A DNA stretch of 42,956 nucleotides from Virgibacillus alimentarius (lineage in GTDB: Bacteria > Bacillota > Bacilli > Bacillales > Amphibacillaceae): assembly GCF_000709085.1 (NCBI RefSeq), contig NZ_JFBD01000003.1, forward strand, positions 1 to 42,956. The letters run 5' to 3'. The position numbers and the translations under genes were made by a program. Each line of letters starts with the position of its first letter. Within the stretch, counting starts at the first letter, position 1. Shown piece after piece: positions 1-9,044 of the stretch. The notes under the pieces are model-generated. The model had not been told where the DNA came from, searched no databases, and was given only the letters and a program-made list of their open reading frames with translations.

Positions 1-629
1 TAAGGGAGCTTGGATTAAGTGAATATACAGAAGAAACTATAAATAAATATCAAGTTCTTCATCCAATAGGTAACTCATTTGAAGGAAAAGGAATTATAGA
101 AGATGGAAGTGAGCATGAGTTAATTGCCGTATCCAGAGAAGAATCTTTTAACATTTTTAAAACACAGGATGATTTTTTACTTTTTACTGATGCTAAAAAA
201 GCAATTATAGAACATGGAATAAAACGCTTGACAGATGGTACTTATAACCATGGTGAAGGAAATATTTTTAAAACAGAAAAGTTAACAATAAATTTAAGTT
301 CCCTGAAAGAAGAAATACAAGATGGTGCTTTAGGTAGAATTCGTGGTGGTTGGTGGAGAGGACTTCAAATTGCAGATGTTGAAGTAGCTTATTTAGGCGG
401 AGGGACAGTGACAGAAAGTTATTACTGGAACACATATGAGGAAAGTGAAGGGATAATCTCCGCATTAAGACTAGATATTCCTAATTTAATGGATGATGAA
501 AATGAGGTCTTAAAGGTTCTACTAACAAAAGAGGGAAATTTGGTTGTATACAAGGATATTCCCACCGAAAGACACCTTCTTGAAGTTGCAACCACTATAT
601 TTAACTTAGCAAAGAATCACCTTGAATAA
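1..629 (+). CDS. C-terminal part of an unrecognised protein, cut by the window edge
   Basis: The frame starting at base 3 is open without a stop to the TAA at 629, giving 208 residues with no convincing start. The TTG at 228 has no ribosome-binding site and lies inside this open frame, so the gene begins upstream of the window. The protein is mixed charged and hydrophobic with no membrane segment. It has a Trp/Gly-rich stretch (RIRGGWWRGL, followed by VAYLGGGT) near its middle. I do not recognise a family. It lies convergent to the NurA/HerA operon, with hairpins between them, so it may be the end of a neighbouring accessory or defence gene; that is inference from position only. Confidence 0.6.
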   Translation, partial: RELGLSEYTEETINKYQVLHPIGNSFEGKGIIEDGSEHELIAVSREESFNIFKTQDDFLLFTDAKKAIIEHGIKRLTDGTYNHGEGNIFKTEKLTINLSSLKEEIQDGALGRIRGGWWRGLQIADVEVAYLGGGTVTESYYWNTYEESEGIISALRLDIPNLMDDENEVLKVLLTKEGNLVVYKDIPTERHLLEVATTIFNLAKNHLE

Positions 630-639
630 TAATATAATC

Positions 640-675
640 AAGAGGGAGAGTACTAATACCCTCCCTCTTAATTAA
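640..675. terminator. Hairpin terminator between convergent genes
   Basis: A 9-bp perfect stem (AAGAGGGAG at 640-648 with CTCCCTCTT at 661-669) closes a 12-nt loop just after the partial gene's stop, followed by an A/T-rich run. It would end the plus-strand transcript; the reverse strand could also use it. Confidence 0.65.
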
Positions 676-721
676 TTTATGATACTTTTTAAATATAAAG
701 AAAATGATAAACCTTAGATAA

Positions 722-752
722 CCTTGTTAAAGGTACCAGTTTCATAACAAGG
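722..752 (-). terminator. Hairpin downstream of the NurA gene
   Basis: CCTTGTTA at 722-729 pairs with TAACAAGG at 745-752. It lies 23 bases past the NurA stop on the minus strand. No good U-tract follows, so terminator function is uncertain. Confidence 0.35.
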
Positions 753-774
753 ATGCTAAGATCCCCTCAAAAAT

Positions 775-2133
775 TTATATATTTGACTTCGCAAATTTCT
801 CTAATATTGTTGAACTAGGATGGTCAGCTAAAGATATCAATTTATTTACTAAAGCTACTGGTAATAAAGCATCATCATACATATCACACTTCAATTTTTC
901 AATATTTGTTAATATAATATCTATATTCCTGTAATCTTCTTTCTTCGGGTTTAATATAACTTTAGCGTCTTTAGTTGGAAGAGTTGCAACGTAAATTCGC
1001 TCATTATTATCTTTATAGATTACTTTTCCACTATAATAGGATGTCGAAGCATACGGATTCTCGGGATCAGCCTTACCTGGCAATATATACTTATAAATAT
1101 AATTATTATCTAAGAGTAAGGCCTCTCCTTTTTTTAATTTATTCTTTATCTTATCTGCATGTTCTACAAACGAACCTGATTTTTCTAACCCAATTAAGAA
1201 CAAATTTCTCTTATCTATAAGGTAGTTTATCATTTCTCTCATTAATTTATGCATATTAGCTGTTTGTCCAAAAAATGCTAGAGGGCCATCTTTTATAAAC
1301 ATCGTTTCGTTCAATAACGATGATTTCGTCTGTAGCATTAATTTTATTATATGAATAATAAAAATTTGTTCCATTAGAGTAACCACATACCCTAAAATAC
1401 CACCTGCACCAAGCTCTTCATCAATAGCTTCATGTAATCTAAAAACATCAGTTAAATATATTTCACCTTTACACTCAGGACAGTTGAATATACCATCTGA
1501 ACTCATTTCTTTGAAGCTTAAGTTTATGGCTCGTTTTTCACAGTTTATATTTGGGCAACTACCCAGCTGATAAGAAAGATCAGTATCACTTCTTTCTTTT
1601 CCTTTATACTCCTTATAAATAAACCACTTTAATGTATCGATAAAATAGTTACTTTCATCAGGTTTATTCATAAAAACATCGTATACTGTTTTTCTAACGG
1701 ACTTAGTAAGTGATGTTTCTCCATCTAACGAAATTCCTTTAATGGGTATTACAAACTTTAATCTTTCTATTTGTCGTAATGACTCCATGTCTTCTTCATC
1801 AATAAATGATAATTCATGAATCTCGTCTAGATCACTTACTTTAAAAAAGGATGCTCCCAGTTGAAAAAAAGCAATTTTAGATGAAGGAAAGTCGTTCCTA
1901 ACTGAAATTTCCCTGTAACTTCCATCAAACGCAATTACTCTCTGAATCTCACGGGAATCAAGTTGGTTTATTTCAAAGGTGTTAAAGTGGTTTGCATCTA
2001 TTTCTTCAGTTGTTTTTGGTAAATCGCAATTACTTAAGAAGTACTGTACATCACTGTCTTTTATTACATAGGAGTGCGAAGATTTACTTGCTTTCTCAAT
2101 AGGTCGCCTCCCTCTTTTTGATACATAGGCCAT
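775..2133 (-). CDS. NurA-family nuclease with a zinc-ribbon insertion
   Basis: 452 residues. The N-terminal part has VIAFDGSYRE (Asp70) and the C-terminal part has FIKDGPLAFF (Asp282); these match the metal-binding Asp motifs of NurA 5'-to-3' nucleases. The end (LLPVALVNKL) also fits the family. Between them is an extra CPNINC...CPEC cysteine set (Cys193, Cys198, Cys218, Cys221), probably a zinc ribbon. NurA proteins work with the HerA translocase in DNA end resection in archaea and in bacterial defence operons. Here the start codon overlaps the HerA stop by one base (TAATG), implying translational coupling. A role as the effector nuclease of a three-gene anti-phage system is inference. The family call is fairly secure from the two Asp motifs and the HerA partner. 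Confidence 0.75.
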   Translation of the reverse strand: MAYVSKRGRRPIEKASKSSHSYVIKDSDVQYFLSNCDLPKTTEEIDANHFNTFEINQLDSREIQRVIAFDGSYREISVRNDFPSSKIAFFQLGASFFKVSDLDEIHELSFIDEEDMESLRQIERLKFVIPIKGISLDGETSLTKSVRKTVYDVFMNKPDESNYFIDTLKWFIYKEYKGKERSDTDLSYQLGSCPNINCEKRAINLSFKEMSSDGIFNCPECKGEIYLTDVFRLHEAIDEELGAGGILGYVVTLMEQIFIIHIIKLMLQTKSSLLNETMFIKDGPLAFFGQTANMHKLMREMINYLIDKRNLFLIGLEKSGSFVEHADKIKNKLKKGEALLLDNNYIYKYILPGKADPENPYASTSYYSGKVIYKDNNERIYVATLPTKDAKVILNPKKEDYRNIDIILTNIEKLKCDMYDDALLPVALVNKLISLADHPSSTILEKFAKSNI

Positions 2134-4160
2134 TATTCATCCCCCTGAGCAGAAAACTTATCAATTTGAACTGGTACCACAAATGAATTTGAATATGTTT
2201 TCATTCTGACAAACCCTTTATCATTGGAAGAACTAAATTTTATGAGACTAGAAGTAAAGTCTGCAAAATCATAGTATTTTCTTAATTCTTTTGTCTCATC
2301 CTCATTATTCAGGTGCGCTATAAACCAATTTTGAGTATTTTTTAATATATTTGAACTAATAGAGCTAACTTCTTGCGTAGCATAAATTAAACCTAAATTT
2401 AATTTCGCACCTTCTTTGGCTATTCTATTATATATTTGGCTTAAATCCTTATCCTCTTTTTTAGGGAACAGATTATGAGCTTCTTCAAAGTAAAACTGAA
2501 CAAAATTATTAGGTTTTGTACCAATAAACCTAGACATTGCATCATCAAATATTCTTTTACATATTTGTTCAGAATAAAGCGCTTGTATTTCCGGATCTCC
2601 TTGGGACAAGTCCACAATAACAATTTTTCCAGATCTCAAATGCTCTAAAATATCTTCCTCAAATGGATTATTAGTAGAACGGGTGTGTAATTTAATCAGT
2701 GGAGTAAGTTTTTTATAACCACTTACAGTTGGGTTAGCTCCTGGTTGTTTTTTCATTGTAAGGAATACTAATAATGCTTTTAATTCTTCATCCGCCCACT
2801 CTTTACCTTTATTGTTTTTTGGATATTGGGATGTGTAATTCATATCCTTATAATTTTCCCAAAGTTGCTCAAACCAGTTTGAAGCATCTTCTAATGAAAC
2901 CCCTTTTGATGGGTCGATATTTATTTTGTCATTAAGTTCATCAATTCCTTTAAATTTAACTCTTAATGCTTTAGTTGGGAAACCAGCCTTGAATAAACAA
3001 CATAAATATGCTGCTTTCTTTCTATCATACCTAGTTTTCACACTATAATCATGATCATAATCCTCAGGTTTTTCTAAACTAACCACTCGAAAGGCATTTA
3101 CATAATCAGAACTTTCCCCTATATTTTTAAAATGCTTTTCAATTAGATTAAACCCTGCAGATAACTGTTCATAAAAATTAACCTTCATAACTTTAAATCC
3201 TGGTTCTTCTTTTTCAATAACACTATAACGAATTACATCATTTTTATAAAGTTCAAAAATTGCTGTCCCTTCGTCCTGAAGATTTGCATTAGCATACTCA
3301 CCATTAATATCAAAGATAATTTGACCTACAGGATACTTCGTAGTCCCATCATCGTTAAAATTATTTAAAACGAATTTTGCGTCAACTTCATTCCGTTTTT
3401 GCTTTTGAATAATCTCTTCAAGAGTATGATTCGCTAGGTTACTCATTTCTACCGTTTGTTGTATGACTTTTTTCACGGTATTAGATTTACCTGTTCTTGT
3501 CATACCGAATAAAGCTGTCCGTTTACCTAAAAAATCTGTTGGTAATATAGATACAGGAACTTCCTCGTCCTTCTCCTGAAACCTTTTAGTAGAACTATAC
3601 CTTACCTGTCCTATCTTTTTATATATTTCTTCGTTTATTATACCTTCATCATTTCCATTAACTATAAAATCTAATGCTTTACCTTTTGGCTTAAACACGC
3701 TATAGTTATGAGCACTATAAAAGTTCTCCACATCTGCACCAAATAATACATTCCCATTGCTTTCTTTATAAAAACTTCCTAAAATTCTACACTCTAACCC
3801 CGAAAAACTAAATTCATATCTAGTAAAGTCGTCAAGTTCATTGCCACTTCCACTTGTATTAATATTATCCTTATAGTATTCAATCATAGAACTAACTATT
3901 TCATTATCTGTTGGTAGTTTTGTGGTTTGAATAGCGCGCAGTAATAAAGCTTCTGACACACCATCTTCATTATCATAATATGCTAAGAGAAATGAACCTT
4001 GTGGAACTCCTCCCACACGGTGTTTTTTGGAATCACTAATCAATATAAACGCTTTGTCGTAATCTATATAAAAAGGACGTCCAACGAAATTTTCTTTACG
4101 ATTACCTTCCAAAAATAAATCTATCTGGGCTTCATTTTTGATTCGATCGGTTAATTTCAT
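2133..4160 (-). CDS. herA: HerA-family hexameric DNA translocase ATPase
   Basis: 675 residues. An N-terminal beta-rich region of about 200 residues (HAS-barrel-like) precedes the Walker A motif GMTRTGKS (219-226). Walker B is FYFEEAH (near 557-562), followed by a sensor-like YATQEVSSIS segment and a C-terminal region typical of HerA/FtsK-like ATPases. The family pumps double-stranded DNA and pairs with NurA or other nucleases. The gene follows the methyltransferase after 20 bases and overlaps the NurA start, so all three form one operon. SIR2-HerA and DUF4297-HerA are known defence pairings; here the partner is NurA. The start ATG is preceded by a GGAGG-like site. I see no sign of damage. Confidence 0.85.
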   Translation of the reverse strand: MKLTDRIKNEAQIDLFLEGNRKENFVGRPFYIDYDKAFILISDSKKHRVGGVPQGSFLLAYYDNEDGVSEALLLRAIQTTKLPTDNEIVSSMIEYYKDNINTSGSGNELDDFTRYEFSFSGLECRILGSFYKESNGNVLFGADVENFYSAHNYSVFKPKGKALDFIVNGNDEGIINEEIYKKIGQVRYSSTKRFQEKDEEVPVSILPTDFLGKRTALFGMTRTGKSNTVKKVIQQTVEMSNLANHTLEEIIQKQKRNEVDAKFVLNNFNDDGTTKYPVGQIIFDINGEYANANLQDEGTAIFELYKNDVIRYSVIEKEEPGFKVMKVNFYEQLSAGFNLIEKHFKNIGESSDYVNAFRVVSLEKPEDYDHDYSVKTRYDRKKAAYLCCLFKAGFPTKALRVKFKGIDELNDKINIDPSKGVSLEDASNWFEQLWENYKDMNYTSQYPKNNKGKEWADEELKALLVFLTMKKQPGANPTVSGYKKLTPLIKLHTRSTNNPFEEDILEHLRSGKIVIVDLSQGDPEIQALYSEQICKRIFDDAMSRFIGTKPNNFVQFYFEEAHNLFPKKEDKDLSQIYNRIAKEGAKLNLGLIYATQEVSSISSNILKNTQNWFIAHLNNEDETKELRKYYDFADFTSSLIKFSSSNDKGFVRMKTYSNSFVVPVQIDKFSAQGDE

Positions 4161-4180
4161 ATATTTTCCTCCTCAAATAA

Positions 4181-5158
4181 TTACAATTTTGATAATGTGG
4201 TTTCTAATTTCGGGTCTTCAAACCTTATCATGGACTGATTTCCGTACTCTTCAATAGCTTCTGTGGCTATCCATTCCCTCTCTAGTTTTTCCGCTATAAA
4301 ACCAGTAGTATTGCTTCCTGCAAATGGGTCAAAAACTAAATCCCCTTTATCTGTTAAAAATTCAACAAAAAATTGAACTAATTCTAAAGGCATTCTAGCT
4401 GGATGAGGTGTTATTCCTCTCTCTCTACAAGTCTTCAAAAAAAAGTCAGATGACTTGGTATTAGAAATACTAAATACATTTTCAGGTACTCTTCTCTCTC
4501 TTGTTTCATCAATTTGCTCAATTTCTAGTACATTAGGCATAATACTTCCGCCGTTATTCTTCAGGAAGCTTTTCTCTCCAATATTATGTTCGGAGGGCCT
4601 CTTACCAGAATTATATTCTTGCTTTTCTAGTAACCTTTTCATACTCGCACTATAAGGACGGAGTACTTTACCATTATCTGCTTTTGGAGTATCACTCTTT
4701 GACATCCACCAGACATGAGTATAACTGTCTATTGTTCTAATTCTATTCACTGTAACCCACTGTGCTGGGCTGGGTAATCTTGAAGGGTTATAGCATATAA
4801 ATTCTTGGCATAAATTAAGGTTTGCCTTTTCATTCTTTAAAAATCCAAGAAGGGATTCTAAATGAAGTGTGGAATATATTGGCCTTTCCGCTTCCCATGA
4901 ATTTCCCATTTCAATCACAATGGATCCATCATCTGTTAACAATTTACTAAATGCCTCTGATAAATTACTAAACCACTCTCTATATTCTTCCCCTTTTAGG
5001 TTTCCATATTTTTTCTTTTTGTTAAGAGGGAATGGTGGCGAAGTTATTAGAAGTTGTACTCTTCCGTGGAATTTCCTTCCCTCTTCTGAGTTAATGAAAT
5101 CTTCCACTCTATCTAAATAATATTTCCCCAGTGATGTTTCATAAAATAAGTTTGTCAT
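4181..5158 (-). CDS. DNA methyltransferase, N4-cytosine type (beta class)
   Basis: 325 residues. The catalytic motif TSPPF (39-43) comes before the AdoMet-binding motif DPFAGSNTTG (277-286), the order of beta-class amino-methyltransferases. The Ser-Pro-Pro-Phe form of the catalytic motif is more typical of N4-cytosine than N6-adenine enzymes. The central part would be the target recognition domain. It is the first gene of the methyltransferase-HerA-NurA operon, with an AAGGAGA ribosome-binding site and an extended -10 promoter upstream. The likely role is marking host DNA so that the HerA-NurA pair acts only on unmodified DNA; that is inference from gene order. The modified base and target site cannot be read from the sequence. 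Confidence 0.82.
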   Translation of the reverse strand: MTNLFYETSLGKYYLDRVEDFINSEEGRKFHGRVQLLITSPPFPLNKKKKYGNLKGEEYREWFSNLSEAFSKLLTDDGSIVIEMGNSWEAERPIYSTLHLESLLGFLKNEKANLNLCQEFICYNPSRLPSPAQWVTVNRIRTIDSYTHVWWMSKSDTPKADNGKVLRPYSASMKRLLEKQEYNSGKRPSEHNIGEKSFLKNNGGSIMPNVLEIEQIDETRERRVPENVFSISNTKSSDFFLKTCRERGITPHPARMPLELVQFFVEFLTDKGDLVFDPFAGSNTTGFIAEKLEREWIATEAIEEYGNQSMIRFEDPKLETTLSKL

Positions 5159-5203
5159 TTTACTATCTCCTTATAAATAAAAACGCTTAATTCCTTAGTT
5201 CCT

Positions 5204-5212
5204 AGTATAACA
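5204..5212 (-). promoter_or_regulatory. Extended -10 promoter of the methyltransferase-HerA-NurA operon
   Basis: On the minus strand the sequence reads TGTTATACT, an extended -10 (TGnTATACT). It lies about 45 bases before the methyltransferase start. The -35 region is weak. Confidence 0.45.
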
Positions 5213-5370
5213 CTTCAAATCCATTACGTTTATTAATTTTCTTGAACCAAATTAATAGTCTAATCAGTTGTTCTTCATCAGGTACATAACCTTAGAATCG
5301 GAAAAATATTAAAAATATTAAGAGGGATTTTTATTTTTATACATTATTCACAATATTTTCATATTGAAAA

Positions 5371-5419
5371 GCCTTAACATTAGACAACTATAAAGAAGTT
5401 GGAAATCTAACATTAAGGC
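5371..5419 (-). terminator. Terminator of the dual C5-methyltransferase operon
   Basis: On the minus strand GCCUUAAUGUUAGA pairs along its full 14 bp with UCUAAUGUUAAGGC, counting two G-U wobbles, followed by UUUUC. The wobble pairs form only in the minus-strand RNA, which fixes the direction. It lies 26 bases after the methyltransferase stop. Confidence 0.7.
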
Positions 5420-5444
5420 TCTTTGCAGAGTAAAACGAGATATA

Positions 5445-6467
5445 CTATAAAGCACCTGCTACCTCGTAATTAAGTATATCTTTATTTTTACTTTCGAGTG
5501 CTACAGCAAGATTCTTAGCTATATTCCACATTAGGACTGGAGGAATAGCATTCCCTAAAGCCCTATATTGCGTTCCTTCCGCTCTAACTAGTTTAAATGA
5601 ATCAGGAAATGATTGAATTCTAGCCACTTCTCGTGGAGTAAATCTTCGATAACGATTATTTATTTTCAATACCGGATCAGTACTGTTAAGACTTACTTTT
5701 GCAAGGTGTGCCCCAACAGTATTACATGGTTTGTTAACGTCCTGAGCTCTACCTTTATTCATGTCTTTTTTAGCTTTAAGCATCCCCTGTACTGCTCTAT
5801 CGCTAAAATAGTATTTCTCATTTATTTCACTCTCAGGAAAAATAACTTCCTTGAGAGGTACATGAGGTTGTCCAAACAAACCATCATCATCAGCATGAGT
5901 AAAGAAAGGAAATTCAAAGTCAGCTTCAATATCAGCCCTAATTCCAACAATAAATACTCTATATCTATTTTGAGGAACTCCGAAATCAGCAGCATTTAGA
6001 ACACAATGTTTTACCTTATAACCACATTGTTCAAATTCCCTTAGTATTAAAGGAAAGGCTTCTCCTTTGTTCGCTGATAATATCCCCTTTACGTTTTCTG
6101 CAATAAATGCTTTAGGTTGCCACTTCTTAATAGTCCTTACCATTTCAAAAAATAGTTTACCTTCATCATTCTTAATCCCTAACCGTTTTGGATTTTGAGC
6201 GACAATAGAGAAGGATACACACGGAAATCCCCCAACCAATATATCATGTTGTGGAATATCCTCCTCTGATACTTCCCTAATATCACGTACATCTGCATCA
6301 ATATCAAAATTAGCATTAAATATTTCGGCTATTTTAGGATCATATTCATTTGCATATACATGTTTAAACGGTAATTCATCATACTTCTTTCCTAAGAATT
6401 CAAATCCACCTTTAATTCCTATATCTCCCCCTCCACATCCAGAAAACAGGGAAGCAACTTTAAACAT
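5445..6467 (-). CDS. DNA (cytosine-5) methyltransferase, second of the pair
   Basis: About 340 residues with the ordered C5-methyltransferase motifs: LFSGCGGGD (motif I), GGFPCVSFS with the catalytic Cys near residue 83 (IV), AENVKG (VI), QNRYRVFIVG (VIII), PREVARIQSFPDSF (IX) and ALGNAIPP (X). Methylation of cytosine C5 protects host DNA from a cognate nuclease. I chose the ATG at 6467 because the AGGA site is about 9 bases upstream; two ATGs at 6476 and 6473 lie too close to it. It is the last gene of the operon that also holds the DUF3883 nuclease candidate and another C5 methyltransferase. The two enzymes differ strongly in sequence, so they probably read different strands or sites. Confidence 0.9.
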   Translation of the reverse strand: MFKVASLFSGCGGGDIGIKGGFEFLGKKYDELPFKHVYANEYDPKIAEIFNANFDIDADVRDIREVSEEDIPQHDILVGGFPCVSFSIVAQNPKRLGIKNDEGKLFFEMVRTIKKWQPKAFIAENVKGILSANKGEAFPLILREFEQCGYKVKHCVLNAADFGVPQNRYRVFIVGIRADIEADFEFPFFTHADDDGLFGQPHVPLKEVIFPESEINEKYYFSDRAVQGMLKAKKDMNKGRAQDVNKPCNTVGAHLAKVSLNSTDPVLKINNRYRRFTPREVARIQSFPDSFKLVRAEGTQYRALGNAIPPVLMWNIAKNLAVALESKNKDILNYEVAGAL

Positions 6468-6486
6468 ACACATCATTCCTATCTAT

Positions 6487-7893
6487 TTACAGTATTAGTT
6501 CTATCTCTTCACCACATTTGTTAGGATTAAAATTTATATCCATGCCGTTACGAGGAGAAGCCGATAAATTGCCACGCTTATATTCACCGACGGGATCTTG
6601 TATTACAAAAAGTTTTGTGGCTTGCTTAGTCACCATAAGTCTATATACAAAGTATCGATCCTCATGACTTTCCGCAGCTGTCCACTCATTTGGTGTTAAG
6701 TGAAACTTTAAAAAATTTACTGGAGTAGAGCTTGCTGTTGTTTTTACCTCAATATGTTTGTGCCTTTCATCAACCTCACGAGAGTTTATATCATAACCAA
6801 CTGCATACATTGCAGGAATTAACCTTATTAAATACTCAAGATCGGGACGCCCTTCAATAGATATCCTCTTTTTTTCATGATTAAGGATTAAACTTTCCCC
6901 AACTGAACCAATTCCTCCAGTAGTAGACAAGGCACCCTCAGCAATCAACTTATCTAAATCTATCAAATCCTTGACTTTATAGTACTCTTCAGAGGTATCC
7001 GTCATTAATGCGATTATATCTGTATCGAAAAAGCTATCTTCACGCTCAGTATTAAAATAATCTATCCATTTTGCTTCCAGTTTCTTAACATCTCTAAGTA
7101 GAATATTTTCTGGTGCCGGCAGATCCGTATAGTAGTCAAATAAATCGTCGGTTGGATTTATGAACCTTTGAATAGCGATGTCTTCAACATGGTTAATGTA
7201 ATATCTTCCATCAGGCCGTCTAACAAGCAGATTGGCTTGAGTCATATAATCAAGTATATCACCGGCATAACGAACTACATCACCAGTCCAATCGTACTCG
7301 ACGTCATCCTTCCTGTTATTTACTATGAGTGCCCATGTATCTTCAACAGACCTTCCATCTCTTGTTACCCGTAAATCATTGAATATGCAATGGGTAGCTT
7401 CAGCTTTCTTAATTCCAGCTCTAACTCCATCCTGTTTTTCAGCATAATCCATCATTTGAAGGATATATAAAGCAGGTCGAAAATCAATTCTATTCTGCAA
7501 GAACTCAAGGTTCATATGTGGCTTTAAGAAACCACCAGGATATTGAAAGTGGTAGCAAAAAAGCTTAAAAAACTTAACAAGATCTTGATTTGACGCTAAC
7601 TCTACAGCTCTTCTACTAGGTTTTAGTTCATAACCATCCGCTTCAACAAAGCAGAACAAGGCATCTATTTCTGTTCTCCAGTTATTTATTGTTTTCTCTT
7701 TCTTATGAAGGTTACCTGGAAATCTCCTGATTGCCGCATTAAATTCACGAATAAATTCGTTTACTGGCTTTTGCCCTATTCTTGTTACCTCATTTGCAAT
7801 AAAAACTAACACATTTTCAATATCATTTTTAAAACGAGGTCTTGGATGATGTAATCTAAAAAAATACTTATCTGGTACATTGTACTCCGACAT
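6487..7893 (-). CDS. DUF3883-type nuclease candidate (restriction endonuclease of the operon)
   Basis: About 468 residues. The C-terminal 130 residues resemble DUF3883, a PD-(D/E)XK-like nuclease domain: GESLILNHE, then VGYDIN (Asp near 368), then IEVKTT (Glu382, Lys384), then LTPNEWTAA. The N-terminal 300 residues are alpha-rich and I cannot place them firmly; they may recognise DNA. The gene lies between two C5 methyltransferase genes, overlapping the first by 26 bases, so a restriction enzyme role is the natural reading but is not proven. The ATG at 7893 is preferred over the TTG at 7902 because AGAGGTG lies 10 bases before it. No catalytic residue seems lost. Confidence 0.72.
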   Translation of the reverse strand: MSEYNVPDKYFFRLHHPRPRFKNDIENVLVFIANEVTRIGQKPVNEFIREFNAAIRRFPGNLHKKEKTINNWRTEIDALFCFVEADGYELKPSRRAVELASNQDLVKFFKLFCYHFQYPGGFLKPHMNLEFLQNRIDFRPALYILQMMDYAEKQDGVRAGIKKAEATHCIFNDLRVTRDGRSVEDTWALIVNNRKDDVEYDWTGDVVRYAGDILDYMTQANLLVRRPDGRYYINHVEDIAIQRFINPTDDLFDYYTDLPAPENILLRDVKKLEAKWIDYFNTEREDSFFDTDIIALMTDTSEEYYKVKDLIDLDKLIAEGALSTTGGIGSVGESLILNHEKKRISIEGRPDLEYLIRLIPAMYAVGYDINSREVDERHKHIEVKTTASSTPVNFLKFHLTPNEWTAAESHEDRYFVYRLMVTKQATKLFVIQDPVGEYKRGNLSASPRNGMDINFNPNKCGEEIELIL

Positions 7894-8959
7894 TATCTGC
7901 AAACACCTCTTTATTCAAAGATTGAAGCAACTTTTCTCCAATAGATTTAGCAAGTAACGGTGGAACAGCATTTCCAACCTGTCTATATTGTTCAGTCCTA
8001 TTCCCATAAAAAATAAAGTCGTCTGGGAATGATTGAAATCGAGCATTTTCTCTAACAGTTGGAACTCTGTTAGCTTTATAATGAAAATGATGGCGGTGTC
8101 CAGTGTCTATTGTTAGAGTAGGTCTCTTGCTATGATATCTAGTCCAAGCAACATTAAATTTCCTTGATTCTCTATATTCTTCAGGTAGATCCTTATAATT
8201 CCCTCCCTCTGGCACTAAACTGATTATCTTCTTAGTTTGTTCAGTATGATTTGTTGCAAGATGATTAAATACTGATTGGGAATTGGTTCTACAGTATTTC
8301 TGATAATCATTTTGTGGGGGAGTTATATAATCCTGTCTCTCTTCCCCCAGTTCGTCCATAAGAAGTGGTAAATCACTTGTGGCTTGTTCTGAAGTAATCC
8401 AATCATTTTCAAAAAGTATTTTTTGTTCTGGGAAAGAAAACTTCTCTCCACTTTTTATTCCAACAAAGAAAACTCTTTTACGGGTTTGAGGAACGCCGTA
8501 GTCCGCCGAGTTCAATATTTGATAGTTAACGGTATAACCTAACTTTTCAAATTCACTCAGAATACTATCCTTTATTGTTCCTTTAAAAAGACTAACTAAT
8601 CCAGGAACATTTTCAATTACAAAGGCTTTTGGTCGTATATCTCTTACTTTTTCTATAAAAGACAGATAAAGTCGATTTCTTGGGTCATGTAATTTCCTCG
8701 GCCCCGCAATTGACATCCCCTGACAGGGGGGGCCACCGACTATTACATCAATTGTTCTACCTTCAACTGCATCTAGTATTTCATTAGTAGAAATTTTTGT
8801 AATATCTCCACATATCCCTTTGCTGCCTTTATGATTTTCTTCAAAAGTTTTGATAGCTGCCTTGTCGTTATCTATGCCTAAAATTGTTTTGTATCCTGCT
8901 AAATTAAAACCATATGATAATCCACCACTACCACAAAATAGATCAATGATGTTATACAC
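7868..8959 (-). CDS. DNA (cytosine-5) methyltransferase, first of the pair
   Basis: 363 residues with all main C5-methyltransferase motifs: DLFCGSGGLS (I), GGPPCQGMS with catalytic Cys79 (IV), VIENVPG (VI), QTRKRVFFVG (VIII), RENARFQSFPDDF (IX) and QVGNAVPP (X). The start is a GTG at 8959, supported by AAAAGGAG ten bases upstream. It is the promoter-proximal gene of the operon, as expected when methylation must come before restriction. Systems with two C5 methyltransferases often recognise asymmetric sites, one enzyme per strand; whether that holds here is inference. Confidence 0.9.
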   Translation of the reverse strand: MYNIIDLFCGSGGLSYGFNLAGYKTILGIDNDKAAIKTFEENHKGSKGICGDITKISTNEILDAVEGRTIDVIVGGPPCQGMSIAGPRKLHDPRNRLYLSFIEKVRDIRPKAFVIENVPGLVSLFKGTIKDSILSEFEKLGYTVNYQILNSADYGVPQTRKRVFFVGIKSGEKFSFPEQKILFENDWITSEQATSDLPLLMDELGEERQDYITPPQNDYQKYCRTNSQSVFNHLATNHTEQTKKIISLVPEGGNYKDLPEEYRESRKFNVAWTRYHSKRPTLTIDTGHRHHFHYKANRVPTVRENARFQSFPDDFIFYGNRTEQYRQVGNAVPPLLAKSIGEKLLQSLNKEVFADNVGVQCTR

Positions 8960-8998
8960 TCTAGTAATTCTCCTTTTAACTCTTTTAATATATCTACT

Positions 8999-9004
8999 AT
9001 TGTA
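8999..9004 (-). promoter_or_regulatory. Probable -10 of the restriction-modification operon
   Basis: The minus strand reads TGGTACAAT, an extended -10 (TGnTACAAT), about 40 bases before the GTG start. No clear -35 is seen. Confidence 0.4.
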
Positions 9005-9044
9005 CCAAAGAAACTAGTGTTTGTTCGATTAATTAATCCACCAT

